Assembly (NCBI RefSeq): GCF_000825685.1
Contig: NZ_CCXM01000001.1
Span: 496,001-560,000, forward strand
Origin: Rickettsia hoogstraalii
Lineage (GTDB): Bacteria > Pseudomonadota > Alphaproteobacteria > Rickettsiales > Rickettsiaceae
Direction of reading: 5' to 3'
DNA length: 64,000 nucleotides
The notes under the pieces are model-generated. The model saw only the letters and a list, made by a program, of their open reading frames with translations, ran no database searches and was not told the origin of the DNA. The position numbers and the translations under genes were made by a program. This document shows positions 56,367 to 64,000 of this stretch, piece by piece. Numbering within the stretch: position 1 is the first letter of the stretch; the number at the start of each line of letters is the position of its first letter.

Positions 56367-56535
56367 TCGTCATTGCGAGCGACTAAAGGCATTGTTGCAT
56401 GGATTGAAAAACCTATTTTATGTCATTCCTGCGGAAGCAGGAATCCAAAAAAAGTATCAATACAACAAGTTTTTAAAATTAAAAGCTGAGGTTATCTCGC
56501 TTTATGCTGGATTCCTGCTTCCGCAGGAATGACAT
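56367..56535. repeat. Nested palindromic repeat, right half lost
   Basis: CGTCATTGCGAGCGACTAAA is followed directly by a module starting GGCATTGTTGCATGGATTG with core GTCATTCCTGCGGAAGCAGG and its mirror. The right-hand shared end and the rest of the outer element are missing. The entry point GCGACTAAA corresponds to GCGACTATA at 16.5 kb. Confidence 0.75.
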
Positions 56536-56586
56536 AAAGAGTATTTACCGTTTTACACAGGACAGGAATGACATAACAGGTTATAA

Positions 56587-56614
56587 ATAAAAAAAGTCGA
56601 GCTTATCACTCGAC
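56587..56614 (-). terminator. Rho-independent terminator of pal
   Basis: On the minus strand GTCGAG and CTCGAC pair with a 7-base loop, followed by TTTTTTTATT. It closes the pal transcript. Confidence 0.85.
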
Positions 56615-56651
56615 CTTTTAAATTACTAAATAATAAATTTAGTAATTAATT

Positions 56652-57119
56652 TTAGTGATGTACAACTGTTACAGCTCTACGATTATAAGCAAAAGCTTCT
56701 TCAGTATTACCCATCATAGCAGGTCTATCTTTACCATAAGAGATTGTATTTAATCTGCTATGGTCGATTCCTTTATGAGCTAAGAATTTTTTCGCTGCTG
56801 CTGCTCTTCTTTCACCTAAACCTAAGTTATATTCTCTGGTACCTCTTTCATCGCAATGTCCTTCAACAGTAGCTTTTACTTCAGGATGCTTTGATAACCA
56901 GCAAGCTTGTCTCTCTAGTTCTTCTTTAGCCTTTGGTGATAAAGCAGAGCTATCAAAAGCAAACCATACTGCATTTCCTGCATGCTTCTCGAAATCTTTC
57001 ATTAATGAGGTTTCTTCACCTTGGTTCATATTACCGTCAAATTGCGGTGTTCTTTTTGTTGTATTACACCCTGCAAGCACAAATAATGCAAGAAAAGCTA
57101 ATGTAATTTTTGTTTTCAT
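56652..57119 (-). CDS. pal: Peptidoglycan-associated lipoprotein Pal
   Basis: Pal is an outer-membrane lipoprotein of the Tol-Pal system that binds peptidoglycan. The signal peptide ends in FVLAGC (lipobox Cys about 18). The OmpA-like C-terminal domain has WFAFDSSALSPKAKEELERQ, VEGHCDERGTREYNLGLGERRA and ISYGKDRP. NRRAVTVV closes it. At 155 residues the length is normal. AAGGAGTTT precedes the ATG. It is followed by a terminator, so it is the last or only gene of its transcript. Confidence 0.97.
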   Translation of the reverse strand: MKTKITLAFLALFVLAGCNTTKRTPQFDGNMNQGEETSLMKDFEKHAGNAVWFAFDSSALSPKAKEELERQACWLSKHPEVKATVEGHCDERGTREYNLGLGERRAAAAKKFLAHKGIDHSRLNTISYGKDRPAMMGNTEEAFAYNRRAVTVVHH

Positions 57120-57321
57120 AATTAAACTCCTTGAGATTATAATTTATTAATATTGAATTCATTTTAGCTAGTTATAAAACTAAACTAACCAAAAGCTATG
57201 TGAGTTAGTATATATCATTATTTTATTAGTTTAAAGGCTAAAATATTATAAAATGCAATTACTCATGAATAAATGTGGTAAAAATATCATTTTTATAATA
57301 CGAGTAGATATTTTGGATAAA

Positions 57322-57460
57322 TAGATAAATGAAGTTTAATGTAGAAAAGAGGAATCGATTTTGAAGCTTATAACCGGCAGCGTATATATAAATATATAAT
57401 ATGTGAGGATCAAGAAATATTAAACAACGACGACAATTTTTGAAATAAAACGAGTATATA
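57322..57460. repeat. Palindromic element, type B (divergent)
   Basis: ATGAAGTTTAATGTAGAAAAG at one side and CGACAATTTTTGAAATAAAACGAGTATA at the other. ATATGTGAGGATC in the middle replaces TACGTGAG. It abuts directly the next type B element. Confidence 0.7.
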
Positions 57461-57775
57461 CTCCGAAGTAAAATGAAGAATCAGTAGACGAAGATCAATT
57501 TCAAAAAGAGCAAGGAGTTCACAAGGCAAGGAGGTGTTGTTGCGTGGATATTGAAGATCGTCATTGCGAGGAAATTACGAAGTAATTGACGAAGCAATCT
57601 CAGGAGGTTGTTATTATTTCATGAGGTTGCCACGCAGCCGCCTACGGCTGCTCGCAATGACGACTTGGTATCTACGCAACAATGCCAGGCGAGGAGCGGA
57701 GCGTATACTTAAACGTTCAGCACCACAGCTCTTGTAGAACGACGTAGCCAATTTTGAAATTCTACCTGAGTATAT
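57456..57775. repeat. Palindromic element, type B, interrupted by another repeat
   Basis: Its left part (TACTCCGAAGTAAAATGAAG...TTCACAAGGC) and right part (GGCGAGGAGCGGAGCGTATA...CGAGTATA-like end) match the intact copy at 51358-51513. A separate element occupies 57533-57686 in between. The right end lies one base before the fabH stop. Confidence 0.85.
57533..57686. mobile_element. MITE-like palindromic module inserted with 9-bp duplication
   Basis: Ends GGTGTTGTTGCGTGGAT and its mirror in CTACGCAACAATGCC form terminal inverted repeats continuing into CGTCATTGCGAG / CTCGCAATGACG. The flanks AGGCAAGGA (57524-57532) and AGGCGAGGA (57687-57695) are one site duplicated, with one difference. The intact relative at 51.4 kb has a single AGGCGAGGA. 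It codes for nothing and would need a transposase in trans. Confidence 0.8.
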
Positions 57776-58729
57776 TCACCATCTAATTAATGCACTGCCC
57801 CAAGTAAGACCTGCACCAATAACCGAGAATAGTAGAATATCACCCTTTTTTATTTTACCTGATGCTTTGAGAGTACTTAAAGCAAGCGGAATAGAAGCCG
57901 CAGAGCAATTAGCGTGTTTCTCTACGGTCTTTATTATCTTATGTTCCGGTAGGTTTAATGATTCAGCAAGTTTATTTATAATACGGATATTTGCTTGATG
58001 AGGTATAAAATAATCAATATCGCTTACACTGAATTGATTAGCATGCAGTAAATCTTCTATAGATTGTTGCATTTTTTCTATTGCATGACGAAATAATTTT
58101 TGCCCCTGCATAACTATTTTGCCACTAATACCATTCATACTTACACCACCGTTTGTGTATAATATTTCATAATCAGCCCCGCTTGAGAAGATATTACTAT
58201 CTATTAAACCGGAATCATCACTACTACGCTGCAATATTACGCTACCAGCCCCATCACCGAATAAAACGCAAGTAGTCCTATCATTCCAGTCTAATAATGA
58301 TGTCATTTTCTCGGCTCCTATAAGCAAAATAGTTTTATATTTACCTGATGAGATAAGAGAATTCGCTACTTGTAAACCATAAACAAAGCCGGCACATACT
58401 GCTTGTAAATCAAAAGACGGTATATTAGTTAAACCAAGATAACCTTGAAGCTTAGAGGCGACTGAAGGAAAACTATTATCCGGAGTAGTAGTACATGTAA
58501 TAATTAAATCAATATCATTTGCCGACACCCTCGCATCTACTATAGCTTTTTCAGCTGATTTTAAAGCAAGATGGGAAGTATATTCTGTATCACCTGCTAT
58601 ATGACGCTGCGTAATACCTGTTCTTGTTCTAATCCATTCATCGTTAGTATCTACAAATTTTGCAAGCTCGTCATTACTAACTATTTTTGAAGGAAGATAC
58701 CCGCCGCAACCAATAATTTTACAGGTCAT
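57776..58729 (-). CDS. fabH: 3-oxoacyl-ACP synthase III
   Basis: FabH starts fatty acid synthesis by condensing acetyl-CoA with malonyl-ACP. The catalytic residues are Cys112 in LQAVCAGF, His in [10 protein letters not shown] and Asn in [11 protein letters not shown]. The N-terminus has [19 protein letters not shown] and the later part [13 protein letters not shown]. At 317 residues the length is normal. It lies seven bases after rpmF. plsX, usual between them in bacteria, is absent here. Confidence 0.97.
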   Translation of the reverse strand: MTCKIIGCGGYLPSKIVSNDELAKFVDTNDEWIRTRTGITQRHIAGDTEYTSHLALKSAEKAIVDARVSANDIDLIITCTTTPDNSFPSVASKLQGYLGLTNIPSFDLQAVCAGFVYGLQVANSLISSGKYKTILLIGAEKMTSLLDWNDRTTCVLFGDGAGSVILQRSSDDSGLIDSNIFSSGADYEILYTNGGVSMNGISGKIVMQGQKLFRHAIEKMQQSIEDLLHANQFSVSDIDYFIPHQANIRIINKLAESLNLPEHKIIKTVEKHANCSAASIPLALSTLKASGKIKKGDILLFSVIGAGLTWGSALIRW

Positions 58730-58736
58730 AAAATCT

Positions 58737-58937
58737 TTAGGCTACTTCTTCTTCAGTTTCAATTTTCTTTGTTACTACTTGACGATTATTATAAGTACCG
58801 TCGACTAAAGAAACGTGATGCGGAAGCTTATATTCACCGGTTTGCGAGTCAACTATTACGTTAACTTTTCCAAGTGCTAAGTGCGAACGTCTCATATTAC
58901 GTCTTGATTTTGATGTTTTCTTCTTTGGAACTGCCAT
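58737..58937 (-). CDS. rpmF: 50S ribosomal protein L32
   Basis: A small large-subunit protein. It starts [20 protein letters not shown], the invariant L32 beginning, and has [25 protein letters not shown]. At 66 residues the length is typical of the alphaproteobacterial form without zinc cysteines. GAGAGG precedes the ATG. fabH follows after seven bases in the same transcript. Confidence 0.98.
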
Positions 58938-59032
58938 TATTAGCCTCTCTAAATATAAATTAAAAAGTATTTGTCAAATTAGTGAAGCAGTATATTATAA
59001 TCTTGTAATAAAATCTAGATAAAATTAAACTT

Positions 59033-59506
59033 ATGAAAATTTTTATAACATGTATTCTTAGTATATTAGCCTTTTTTTCCTTAAGCGGCTGCAAAACTAT
59101 CGAAAATAGAGGGCAATCCATCGATGATTCGGCACTTGTAAAATTAGAGTCTAAAAAACTAAATAAAACAGAAGTCGTAGAGTTAATAGGTACGCCTACT
59201 ATGGTACCGGAATATTCCCAAAATACTTGGTATTATGTTGAAAGAGTTATGTCTCAAAGAGCTTGGCTCAATCCAAAAATTGAAAAGCAGAAGATAGTAA
59301 AAATTACGTTTGATGCTAATAATTTTATGCAGGAAGTAGTAGTAATAGATGATTCTCATAGACAAGATATAGAAATAGTCCATGAATATACTAGGACATA
59401 CGGAACGGAACTTAACGGACTACAAAAATTTGTTAAAAATTTAGGTAGATTCAATAAAACTACCGACGGAAATAAAAACAAAAGCAAGAATAAGAAGAAG
59501 AGATAA
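59033..59506 (+). CDS. bamE: Outer membrane assembly lipoprotein BamE (SmpA/OmlA)
   Basis: BamE is a lipoprotein of the beta-barrel assembly complex. The signal peptide ends in LSGC (Cys about 20). The SmpA/OmlA domain shows KLNKTEVVELIGTPTMVPEYSQNTW and YYVERV with ITFDANNFMQEV. The C-terminus is unusually basic (KNKSKNKKKR). At 157 residues it is slightly longer than usual. It diverges from rpmF. A repeat element follows. Confidence 0.9.
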   Translation: MKIFITCILSILAFFSLSGCKTIENRGQSIDDSALVKLESKKLNKTEVVELIGTPTMVPEYSQNTWYYVERVMSQRAWLNPKIEKQKIVKITFDANNFMQEVVVIDDSHRQDIEIVHEYTRTYGTELNGLQKFVKNLGRFNKTTDGNKNKSKNKKKR

Positions 59507-59517
59507 GTACCTTAAAT

Positions 59518-59671
59518 TGTCATTGCGAAAGTGCTTACCTGCGTGGATACCTAACCGTCATTGCGAGGAAATTACGTAAGTAATTGACGAAGCAATCTCA
59601 GGAGTATTATTTCATGAGATTGCCACGCTCCTTTCAGTCGCTCGCAATGACGGCTTCAATACTCACGCAGG
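59518..59671. repeat. Palindromic module with CCTGCGTGGATACC ends
   Basis: Ends ACCTGCGTGGATACC and ACTCACGCAGGCA surround a CGTCATTGCGAGG...CGCTCGCAATGACG palindrome. A stray TCATTGCGAAA lies to the left, so the module probably inserted into an older copy. It lies between bamE and ftsY. Confidence 0.75.
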
Positions 59672-59708
59672 CATAACACCAACACCTATAAAACAAAAAC
59701 TATCTAAT

Positions 59709-60623
59709 ATGATTTCGATATTTAGTAAATTAAAACAAAGTTTATCTAAAACTTCTAATAAAATATCAGAAGGTATCGACAAAATATTTTACAAGAAAAA
59801 ATTAGACGCAGAAACTTTAGAAGAGTTAGAAGAGTTGCTTATTGCAAGTGATATGAGTGTTTCGGTAGTAACTAATATTATTGAAGAATTTAAAAAGGTA
59901 AAATTTGACAAAGAAATAGATAGTGATACAGTAAAAGAAGCCCTAGCTGAATTAATAGAGCAGCAGCTATCAAAATCAGAAATTCCTTTTACACTAAACG
60001 AAAATAAATTAAACGTAATTTTAGTTTGCGGTGTTAATGGAGCAGGTAAAACCACCACTATAGGTAAGCTTGCTGCAATGTACTCAGCACAAAGGAAAAA
60101 AGTAGCAGTTGCGGCCTGTGATACTTTTAGAGCGGCTGCCGTGAATCAGCTAAGCACTTGGGTAGATAGAGCAAATGCACTACTTATTACCGGTGAAGAA
60201 TCGGCTGACCCTGCGAGTGTTGCTTACCGTGCTATGGAAGAATCGATAAAACAAAATATCGATATACTTTTTATTGATACGGCAGGTAGGCTTCATAATA
60301 AGAAAAATTTGATGGATGAACTGTCTAAGATTGTAAAGGTTATAAAAAAAAAACTAGACGAGAATGCTCCTACTCATAGCGTTTTAGTAATTGATGCTAT
60401 TACAGGACAAAATACTTATAACCAAGTAGAACATTTTAATGATGCTACTAATTTGACCGGGCTTATCGTGACTAAATTAGACGGTAGTGCTAAAGCCGGA
60501 GTGCTTGTCGGAGTGGTACAGAAATTTAATCTACCTGTATACTTTATCGGTATAGGCGAGAAGATAGAAGACTTAAAAATATTCAACCGACATGATTTTG
60601 CTAAAAGTCTAGTGGGGTTGTGA
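59709..60623 (+). CDS. ftsY: Signal recognition particle receptor FtsY
   Basis: FtsY docks the SRP-ribosome complex at the inner membrane. The NG domain is complete: LEELLIASDMSVSVVTNIIEE (N domain), GVNGAGKTTTIGKLAAMY (P-loop), DTFRAAAVNQL, FIDTAGRLHNKKNLM and TKLDGSAKAG. GIGEKIEDLKIF closes it. At 304 residues it lacks the long acidic N-terminal A domain of E. coli, common in alphaproteobacteria. It has repeats on both sides and appears monocistronic. Confidence 0.97.
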   Translation: MISIFSKLKQSLSKTSNKISEGIDKIFYKKKLDAETLEELEELLIASDMSVSVVTNIIEEFKKVKFDKEIDSDTVKEALAELIEQQLSKSEIPFTLNENKLNVILVCGVNGAGKTTTIGKLAAMYSAQRKKVAVAACDTFRAAAVNQLSTWVDRANALLITGEESADPASVAYRAMEESIKQNIDILFIDTAGRLHNKKNLMDELSKIVKVIKKKLDENAPTHSVLVIDAITGQNTYNQVEHFNDATNLTGLIVTKLDGSAKAGVLVGVVQKFNLPVYFIGIGEKIEDLKIFNRHDFAKSLVGL

Positions 60624-60650
60624 GGTTTTGCTACATCATTGGGAGTAGAC

Positions 60651-60818
60651 TTTGCCCGCATAGATACCAAATCGTCATTGCGAGCAGCCGTAGGGCTGCA
60701 CGGCAATCCCATGCAAGTAATAATAAACTACTGAGATTGCTTCGTCGAATTACGTTGTAATTCTTCTCGCAATGACGAAAAGACGAACCACGCAGGCAAT
60801 ATCCACTCGCAATGACGA
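60651..60818. repeat. Palindromic repeat copies before polA
   Basis: TAGATACCAAATCGTCATTGCGAGCAGC...TTCTCGCAATGACG, followed by ACCACGCAGGCAATATC and another CTCGCAATGACG. One module with weak shared ends lies beside an older half. Confidence 0.75.
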
Positions 60819-60842
60819 TAGAATTAAAAATAAAATCACGAA

Positions 60843-63461
60843 ATGACTCAAAAAAATACTTTATTGCTCATAGACGGATATGGATTTGTTTTTAGAGCCT
60901 ATTATGCACAACAGCCTTTAACTTCGCCGAAAGGTGAGCCTGTCGGTGCTCTTTACGGCTTTACCTCAATGCTACTAAAATTACTGAGCGACTTTAAGCC
61001 TAAACATGTCGCTGTAGTATTTGACAGCAGCGGGAAAAATTTTCGCCATCAGATTTATCCCGACTATAAAGCTAACCGCCCTCCACCTCCTGAAGATTTA
61101 ATTGTACAATTACCTTTAGTTCGTGATGTCGCTAGTAACTTAAATTTTCCTATTCTAGAGAAAAACGGCTATGAAGCCGATGACATTATTGCAACCTTTG
61201 CCGCTAAAACAGCTGCACTCGGCGAAGATGTAGTTGTCATCTCTTCCGATAAAGATTTATTACAGTTAATGGGTGAAAACATCAAAATATATGATCCGTT
61301 AAAAGGAAAATATATTACGGAAGATGATGTTGTTAAAAAGTTCGGTACTACTTCTGATAAATTACGTGAAGTGATGGCTTTAATCGGCGATAGATCGGAT
61401 AATATTCCAGGTGTGCCGTCTATTGGACCAAAAACGGCAAGTAGTCTTATAACGCAATTTGGTTCTGTAGAAAATATATTTAACTCTTTAGACCAAATCT
61501 CAAGCCTAAAACAACGTGAAACTTTACAAAATTCTAAAGAAGCGGCGTTAATTTCATGGCAATTAATCGGACTTGATTCTAATGTTGATTTAGATTTTCA
61601 GCTGAATAATTTAGAATGGTCACCTCCAAATAGCGATAAATTAACAGGATTTTTACAGGAATACGGTTTTAAATCTTTATATAAAAGAGCAGAAAATTTA
61701 TTTGATATTAAAATTAATGACCATAAAGAGATAGTAGACAATAAAGTAACCGAAGCAAAAGAAATCAGTAACGCTAGCGAGTTAGCGGATTTTGCTAAAA
61801 AAGCTGAGAAAATAGGAATATTCGGGATATATCTACTGCAGCATAAAGGGGATAATGTTGCTCTTATTTTATCATTGCAAAACCAAAGCTATATTATTAA
61901 AATTTCTATCACTTCTCATGATCTATTTTCCTATAATACTAAAAATAATAACGACTGGTTTTCGGAGATAATCTTCAATTTACTAACCGATAAATCTATA
62001 AAAAAAATTACCTATTCTCTAAAGCCTCTACTTAAATTTTATGCAGAACAATCTCATGAAATTACGGCTATAGAGGATTTAGAACTAATGCAATATGCGT
62101 TATCTGCCGGTTTATCACAGAAAAATTTATTTGAAGAAGCTTTGAAAGAGGATAATATAATTACCGAATCGGCAAAAATAGTAGCCGATTTTACTTCACT
62201 TTATAAACAAAATATACTGGAGCTTAAGGATAATAAAGCCTTTAGACTTTACAGCGATATTGATTTACCTATTTGTTTTATTTTAGATAAAATGGAAAAA
62301 ATTGGGATTAAAGTAGATGCAAATTATCTAAATCAGTTATCCGCTGAATTTGGAGCAGAAATAGCTAGACTTGAAGAAGAAATTTTTGCTCTTAGCGGAA
62401 CTAAATTTAATATTGGTTCACCAAAACAACTAGGTGAGATTTTATTTGAAAAAATGCAGTTACCTTTCGGTAAAGCTTCGGCTAAAGCAAGCTCTTACTC
62501 AACAGGTGCTGAAATACTCGAAAAACTTAGTGAACATGGATATAATATTGCAGATTTGTTATTAAGATGGCGGCAACTTACAAAATTAAAGAATACCTAC
62601 ACCGATAGTTTGCCGAAACAAATAGATAATATAACACATAGAGTACATACGACATTTTTACAAACTTCTACCACTACAGGAAGACTTAGCTCACAAGAAC
62701 CTAATTTGCAAAATGTACCTATTCGCTCTAGTGAGGGGAATAAAATCAGACAAGCTTTTATCGCGGAAGAAGGCTATAAATTAATATCTGCCGATTATTC
62801 CCAAATTGAGCTTAGAATATTAAGCCATATCGCAAATATAGATGCACTAAAACAAGCATTTATCAATAAAGACGATATCCATACTCAAACGGCTTGTCAA
62901 ATCTTTAACTTGCAAAAACATGAACTAACTAGCGAACATAGGCGTAAAGCAAAAGCCATAAATTTCGGTATCATTTACGGTATAAGTGCTTTTGGGCTTG
63001 CTAAGCAATTAAACGTTAGTAACAGCGAAGCATCCGAATATATCAAGAAATATTTTGCCGAATATAAAGGAGTACAAGAATATATGGAGCAAACAAAAGC
63101 TTTTGCAAGTAGCAATGGCTATGTCATAAATTTCTTTGGCAGAAAATGTTTTGTACCTCTAATTCATGATAAAAAGCTTAAACAATTTGCAGAACGTGCA
63201 GCTATTAATGCTCCTATTCAAGGAACTAATGCCGATATAATTAAAATTGCTATGATCAATCTAGATCAAGAAATAGAAAAAAATAAGCTTAAAACCAGAT
63301 TAGTACTGCAAATTCATGATGAATTACTATTTGAAGTGCCGGAGGATGAAGTAGAACTCGTAACGCCTATTATCAAAAAAATCATGGAAAACTCTACTAA
63401 TATGGATGTACCGATTATAACCGAAATTAGAGTAGGTAATAACTGGATGGAGATTCATTGA
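60843..63461 (+). CDS. polA: DNA polymerase I, proofreading domain apparently inactive
   Basis: Pol I fills gaps and removes RNA primers. The 5' nuclease domain (1-290) has [36 protein letters not shown] and [18 protein letters not shown]. The 3'-5' exonuclease-like domain (about 310-470) shows [10 protein letters not shown] where active enzymes have FDTET, so its metal ligands are missing. The polymerase domain has [16 protein letters not shown] (motif A), [15 protein letters not shown] (motif B) and [13 protein letters not shown] (motif C). At 872 residues the length is normal. The stop overlaps the first codon of the metK remnant frame. Confidence 0.95.
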   Translation: MTQKNTLLLIDGYGFVFRAYYAQQPLTSPKGEPVGALYGFTSMLLKLLSDFKPKHVAVVFDSSGKNFRHQIYPDYKANRPPPPEDLIVQLPLVRDVASNLNFPILEKNGYEADDIIATFAAKTAALGEDVVVISSDKDLLQLMGENIKIYDPLKGKYITEDDVVKKFGTTSDKLREVMALIGDRSDNIPGVPSIGPKTASSLITQFGSVENIFNSLDQISSLKQRETLQNSKEAALISWQLIGLDSNVDLDFQLNNLEWSPPNSDKLTGFLQEYGFKSLYKRAENLFDIKINDHKEIVDNKVTEAKEISNASELADFAKKAEKIGIFGIYLLQHKGDNVALILSLQNQSYIIKISITSHDLFSYNTKNNNDWFSEIIFNLLTDKSIKKITYSLKPLLKFYAEQSHEITAIEDLELMQYALSAGLSQKNLFEEALKEDNIITESAKIVADFTSLYKQNILELKDNKAFRLYSDIDLPICFILDKMEKIGIKVDANYLNQLSAEFGAEIARLEEEIFALSGTKFNIGSPKQLGEILFEKMQLPFGKASAKASSYSTGAEILEKLSEHGYNIADLLLRWRQLTKLKNTYTDSLPKQIDNITHRVHTTFLQTSTTTGRLSSQEPNLQNVPIRSSEGNKIRQAFIAEEGYKLISADYSQIELRILSHIANIDALKQAFINKDDIHTQTACQIFNLQKHELTSEHRRKAKAINFGIIYGISAFGLAKQLNVSNSEASEYIKKYFAEYKGVQEYMEQTKAFASSNGYVINFFGRKCFVPLIHDKKLKQFAERAAINAPIQGTNADIIKIAMINLDQEIEKNKLKTRLVLQIHDELLFEVPEDEVELVTPIIKKIMENSTNMDVPIITEIRVGNNWMEIH

Positions 63462-63475
63462 GCTATATAAAGCTG

Positions 63476-63995
63476 TGTCAAGGCTTAATGCCTGCAACGA
63501 TTTACTACGCTCATCTTTTAATGAGAAGACAAGCATATTTACATAAACAAAATGTCTTGCCTTGGCTTAGACCCGATGCAAAATCACAAGCCACGTTACG
63601 ATATGAAAATAACAAACCTGTTGCCATTTATGCAGTAGTTTTATCAACTCAGCATCATCCGGAAATACAACAAAAAGATCTTATTGAAGCAGTAATGGAA
63701 GAAATCATTAAACCTACCTTACCAAGCAGTTGGCTCAATAAAGACACTAAATACTTAATTAACCCGACAGGTAGGTTTGTTATAGGCGGTCCTGTTGCCG
63801 ATTGCGGTTTAACCGGTAGGAAAATTATCGTGGACAGCTATGGAGGAATGGCAAGACACGGCGGCGGTTGTTTTTCAGGAAAAGACCCAACCAAAATAGA
63901 TAGGTCGGCTGCTTATATGGCCCGCATATATTGCTAAGAATATAGTAGGAGCAGGACTTCCGATCGATGTGAGATACAAATATCCTACGCAATAG
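63476..63995 (+). pseudogene. metK: S-adenosylmethionine synthetase, decayed
   Basis: The sequence matches MetK from [20 protein letters not shown] through [20 protein letters not shown] and [20 protein letters not shown]. It then has [20 protein letters not shown]. The N-terminal third with the ATP and methionine sites is gone: CQGLM joins directly to PATIYY, a deletion between similar LM motifs. Near the end an extra A after GCCCGC shifts the frame; the original ending [19 protein letters not shown] is readable to TAG at 63995. Degraded metK is well known in Rickettsia, which can import SAM from the host. Confidence 0.9.
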
Positions 63996-64000
63996 GCGTT

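Overview
The window comes from a Rickettsia chromosome, most likely spotted-fever or transitional group; I could not settle the species. The evidence is the strongly AT-rich sequence, a Tlc-family nucleotide translocase typical of obligate intracellular bacteria, the giant NAD-glutamate dehydrogenase, tlyC, single slow-growth housekeeping genes, a decaying metK, and dozens of Rickettsia palindromic repeats, some lying inside reading frames.

Layout. 0-5 kb: coaE, dnaQ, a SURF1-like gene and an AddA-type helicase, separated by palindromic repeats. 5-12.4 kb is accessory: a frameshifted IS110-type transposase, a possible structured RNA on its right flank, rickettsial hypotheticals, fabD, a repeat-containing hypothetical with a frameshifted start, tRNA-Ser, a BrnT/BrnA toxin-antitoxin pair and a scrapyard of gene remnants. 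12.4-25 kb: a thiolase beside a broken PHA synthase, tlcE, Nudix, tlyC-ybeY, a decayed MazEF-like module, lipA-glyA, an esterase, grxD, nth, an entericidin-like lipoprotein and an Rpn-family pseudogene. 25-41 kb: rsmI, an LpoA-like lipoprotein, tatA, pgpA, rplU-rpmA, lysC, a metallo-hydrolase with an in-frame palindromic element, an MFS transporter, zapA with a possible 6S RNA downstream, a frameshifted RodZ-like gene, NAD-GDH and mnmE. 41-50 kb: an unknown membrane protein, a structured RNA locus with its own promoter, recA-fabG-acpP-fabF, an ABC-F ATPase and a coiled-coil gene split by a 20-bp tandem duplication. 50-64 kb: an AAA/DUF4143 pseudogene, gmk, yraN-mreC-mreB, lptG, a CAT tRNA, pal, rpmF-fabH, bamE, ftsY, polA and metK remains.

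How the genes fit together. Fatty acid synthesis is spread over fabD, fabG-acpP-fabF and fabH. Envelope and shape functions include mreB/C, pal, bamE, lptG, zapA and the LpoA-like protein. DNA repair is represented by addA, nth, recA, polA and dnaQ. Gene loss is visible in phaC, metK, the Rpn gene, mazEF, the DUF4143 ATPase, the rodZ-like gene and the IS transposase, often through homopolymer indels or repeat insertion.

The most interesting signals are two. First, a structured RNA upstream of recA has a paralogue next to the IS110 transposase; both have a sigma70-like promoter at nearly the same distance, and one stem appears to covary. Second, MITE-like palindromic repeats with shared GGCATTGTTGC-type ends are nested in other repeats, in two cases with readable approximately 9-bp target duplications. 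All calls come from reading the sequence; no database search was run.
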